Source of the DNA: Holacanthus passer
Lineage: Eukaryota > Chordata > Actinopteri > Pomacanthidae
Direction of reading: 5' to 3'
Assembly (NCBI GenBank): GCA_025331565.1
Contig: JAFREQ010000045.1
Coordinates: 2,108,001-2,172,000 of the forward strand
Length of the DNA: 64,000 nucleotides
Both the position numbers and the translations under genes were made by a program. The notes below the pieces were generated by a model. That model did not search any database, was not told the origin of the DNA, and saw only the letters and a program-made list of their open reading frames with translations. This document shows, in pieces, positions 61,778-64,000 of this stretch (within the stretch, counting starts at the first letter, position 1; each line of letters starts with the position of its first letter).

Positions 61778-62136
61778 GGACTGCGAATGGAGAAGGGAGA
61801 CGGTTCACTGCAAGACTGGCACATCATCACAAGATCCCAGAAATCACAAGAGATTAGAGATGTGGTGCAGACCCAAGAAGGCCTGCGAGAAGAGGGTGAA
61901 TTAAACCTGAGACATAAAGATAATCCTGGATCCTGCACATTTGAAACATCACTTGACATCTTGCACGACCACATCATGATCAGGGTCAACTTCTGTGCAA
62001 TGCAACCACAATAAGAGACATTTAGCTTCAGATATCTGCATGCACACAGCTGGAGAAGCCAATTGCAAATTTCCTACCGGTGTGTTGGATCATGCTGAAT
62101 GTAAGAAAAACCAAATTGTGATGAGCAACAACATCC

Positions 62137-62137
<1 letters not shown>

Positions 62138-62177
<40 letters not shown>
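62138..62177. repeat. (CT)n microsatellite
   Basis: Uninterrupted CT run of about 40 bp. Confidence 0.95.
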
Positions 62178-62181
<4 letters not shown>

Positions 62182-62265
62182 CTATGAAGGATGAACAGTA
62201 ATGATAGCGACAAGGCGTTACTGTTGGACCGCAGCAATCGCATCCATCAGTCGCATTCAGGGGAG

Positions 62266-62293
62266 GATACACACACACACCCACACACACACG
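62266..62293. repeat. (AC)n microsatellite
   Basis: AC run with one ccc interruption. Confidence 0.85.
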
Positions 62294-63187
62294 CATATGA
62301 TGGTCGATTCAAGACCCTGAAGCAAGCAGCATGCCTCCATTTATAGAAGCATGATGAAATTATTTGATCAGATGAGCTGATAATTTACAGTCACACGATT
62401 CTTTCTTTCAATGCAACAATTAAAAAAAAAACGCAAATATTTACGTGTCTCATCAGCCATATTGTCATTTTAGTGCACATCACAATATGCACGAATTGAA
62501 GATGAATCCCATTAAATCTGATTGCTGGAATATCCACATGAAGACGCTCGCAGGATCCTTCAATTCATCCGCCTTGTTTCTCCAAAATAAAGCACAAACA
62601 CACAATGTCCAGAAATACAGAATACAAACGTGTACTCACTGTGTCACCATTAATGCCAGAATACATGTGATTTTTGGCTCGATCACATCCGTCTGCCTCG
62701 ACTTGACACAGACCAGTTGGTTTCCTCTGCGCGCATGCGTTTCCTGCAAGTGTGAAAAGATTTTTCTGCGTCCAGGACACAATGTGCACGGTTTGTTCCA
62801 TCACTGGCTCCTTGTGCACAAACCGAGGCTCATGCATGGATCAGAATATTCATTTTTATGTTATTGATTAGTCATCTATAGCTCTTTATTTGCATTCTCG
62901 ATAAAATGTCAGATATTGGGATCATCCTCTTGCATCAGTAATCATTCATAAACCTGCACAAAAATAAAGATATTTTGAATATTGCAAAGTAAATTCTTGA
63001 TTCTTGATTGCCAAGATTCCAATTTGCAAATGCATCCTTTTTTTTTTTTTTAAATGGATGACTTGTGAAGATGGAAAGACGTTCAGGACGCTAAAGCTCT
63101 GAATAATTCAATCAAACATCTGGAAAAAAAAAAAAACGAATCCCACATCTGCAATTTCTTCTTTCCTCCGCCCTGTACCGCGTGTGT

Positions 63188-63201
63188 CCACCAGAGGGCA
63201 G
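63188..63201 (+). promoter_or_regulatory. CTCF consensus site (14 of 14)
   Basis: ccaccagagggcag matches every position of CCASYAGRKGGCRS on the plus strand. It lies about 1.4 kb upstream of the rgs20 start exon. Confidence 0.5.
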
Positions 63202-63509
63202 TAGCGATCCATTTGCTGTGACCCCCCCCAAGGGATGAAAACAAGTGGAGGCAAGTCCAGAGAGCTAAAGAGTCCAGAAAACAGAAATTCTTCAAACTGA
63301 ATTATAAACCAAATCCTGCAGGGTCTTTGTTTGGCCTTCAAGACTCTCCAGGCGAGTCCAGGTGAGCACATGTGCTGCAGCTCGACCTCATGCAGGTCAG
63401 GAAACTTTCTGAGCAGCCACCAAAAATCTTTCCTATTATTATTAATATTATTGCTATCATTGCACAATGAATTGAAAAGTTTGTCGTTACATATGATAAG
63501 CTTTATATA

Positions 63510-63788
63510 ACACAACACACCTGACCCTTTTTGGCTTGTGATTCCCTCCAGAACAATAGTGCAGTGTCTAGTTTTGGCCCCTTGTCAAACTTGAGATGTT
63601 TACAAAATGTCAGCAGTTACATCCCAGAGACATTTGCCTTCTAAACATCTCACATGGTGTCAATGAACTGTTTAGGCCCAACAAGGTCAAATTACTTAAA
63701 ACACATAGAAGACATTTGCTTTCCTTTCTTTCTAACCATCTCACGACCCCTCTGATTTATCTTGTGACCCCTTGGAGGGGCCCGACCG
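63510..63788. mobile_element. degraded hAT-like repeat
   Basis: The right end ggttgagaaccactgg preceded by cttgtgaccccttggagggg is typical of fish hAT MITEs. The left part ccctttttggcttgtgat resembles the start of such elements but its terminal bases are eroded. No target duplication was found. Confidence 0.45.
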
Positions 63789-64000
63789 CCAGGTTGAGAA
63801 CCACTGGACAAAAGTACCTCCCTGTATATAAAGTGGTTCAAACTGGCTCCACCTCGACCAGCTACAACACTGAAATGCTACAATCTAATGATATAATATA
63901 TGAGAATGTACTGTAAATCAGTTTCTACAGAACCAGTTGTGTTTGATACTTTAAGTATACTTTGCTGATACGTCTGTACTTTTTTCTGTACTTAAATTTT

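Larger units (their letters stand above)
61781..64000. other. rgs20 5' flank or upstream intron
   Basis: No convincing coding exon. Contains two microsatellites, a CTCF consensus site and a hAT-like remnant. Human RGS20 has alternative first exons far upstream, so part of this may be intronic. Confidence 0.5.

Noticed and set aside
8213..62293. CRISPR-like or other spaced repeat arrays
   Set aside because: All short tandem repeats seen are simple microsatellites or diverged eukaryotic repeats; no regular repeat-spacer pattern.

Overview
This is a vertebrate nuclear segment, almost certainly from a percomorph-like ray-finned fish. Genes are split into short exons with GT..AG introns, intergenic DNA is long and AT-rich, CA/TG microsatellites are frequent, and several interspersed repeats are of kinds I know from teleost genomes. 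A sox32 (casanova-type) gene beside sox17 is the strongest lineage marker, because sox32 is a fish-specific tandem relative of sox17.

Layout, left to right. (1) 1-2676, minus strand: 5' coding part of rp1, with two doublecortin domains and the start of the large last exon, cut by the window edge. (2) 2.7-18.7 kb: gene-free DNA with repeats and a degenerate minisatellite. (3) 19047-20522, minus: sox17, two exons, with a one-frame shift near its C-terminus. (4) 20.5-42.4 kb: gene-free DNA with several transposon remnants and a full-length U1 snRNA copy fused to a retroelement-like tail. (5) 42550-43758, minus: sox32, two exons, same intron position and phase as sox17. (6) 43.8-50.1 kb: gene-free. 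(7) 50170-52746, minus: mrpl15, five exons, with a one-base loss in the last exon. (8) 53545-55725, plus: lypla1, nine exons, head-to-head with mrpl15. (9) 58117-61777, minus: rgs20 (RGSZ class), tail-to-tail with lypla1. (10) 61.8-64 kb: rgs20 5' flank or first intron.

The gene order rp1-sox17-mrpl15-lypla1-rgs20 matches the human 8q11 block as I remember it. Two differences are the added sox32 between sox17 and mrpl15 and the absence of tcea1 between lypla1 and rgs20. The neighbours do not form a pathway. sox17 and sox32 are linked endoderm regulators (Sox32 acts upstream of sox17 in zebrafish), while mrpl15 and lypla1 are housekeeping genes sharing a divergent promoter. CTCF-like motifs suggest, but do not prove, a loop domain around the two Sox genes.

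Exon limits were read by hand from splice sites, reading phase and recalled family sequences. No database search was run.
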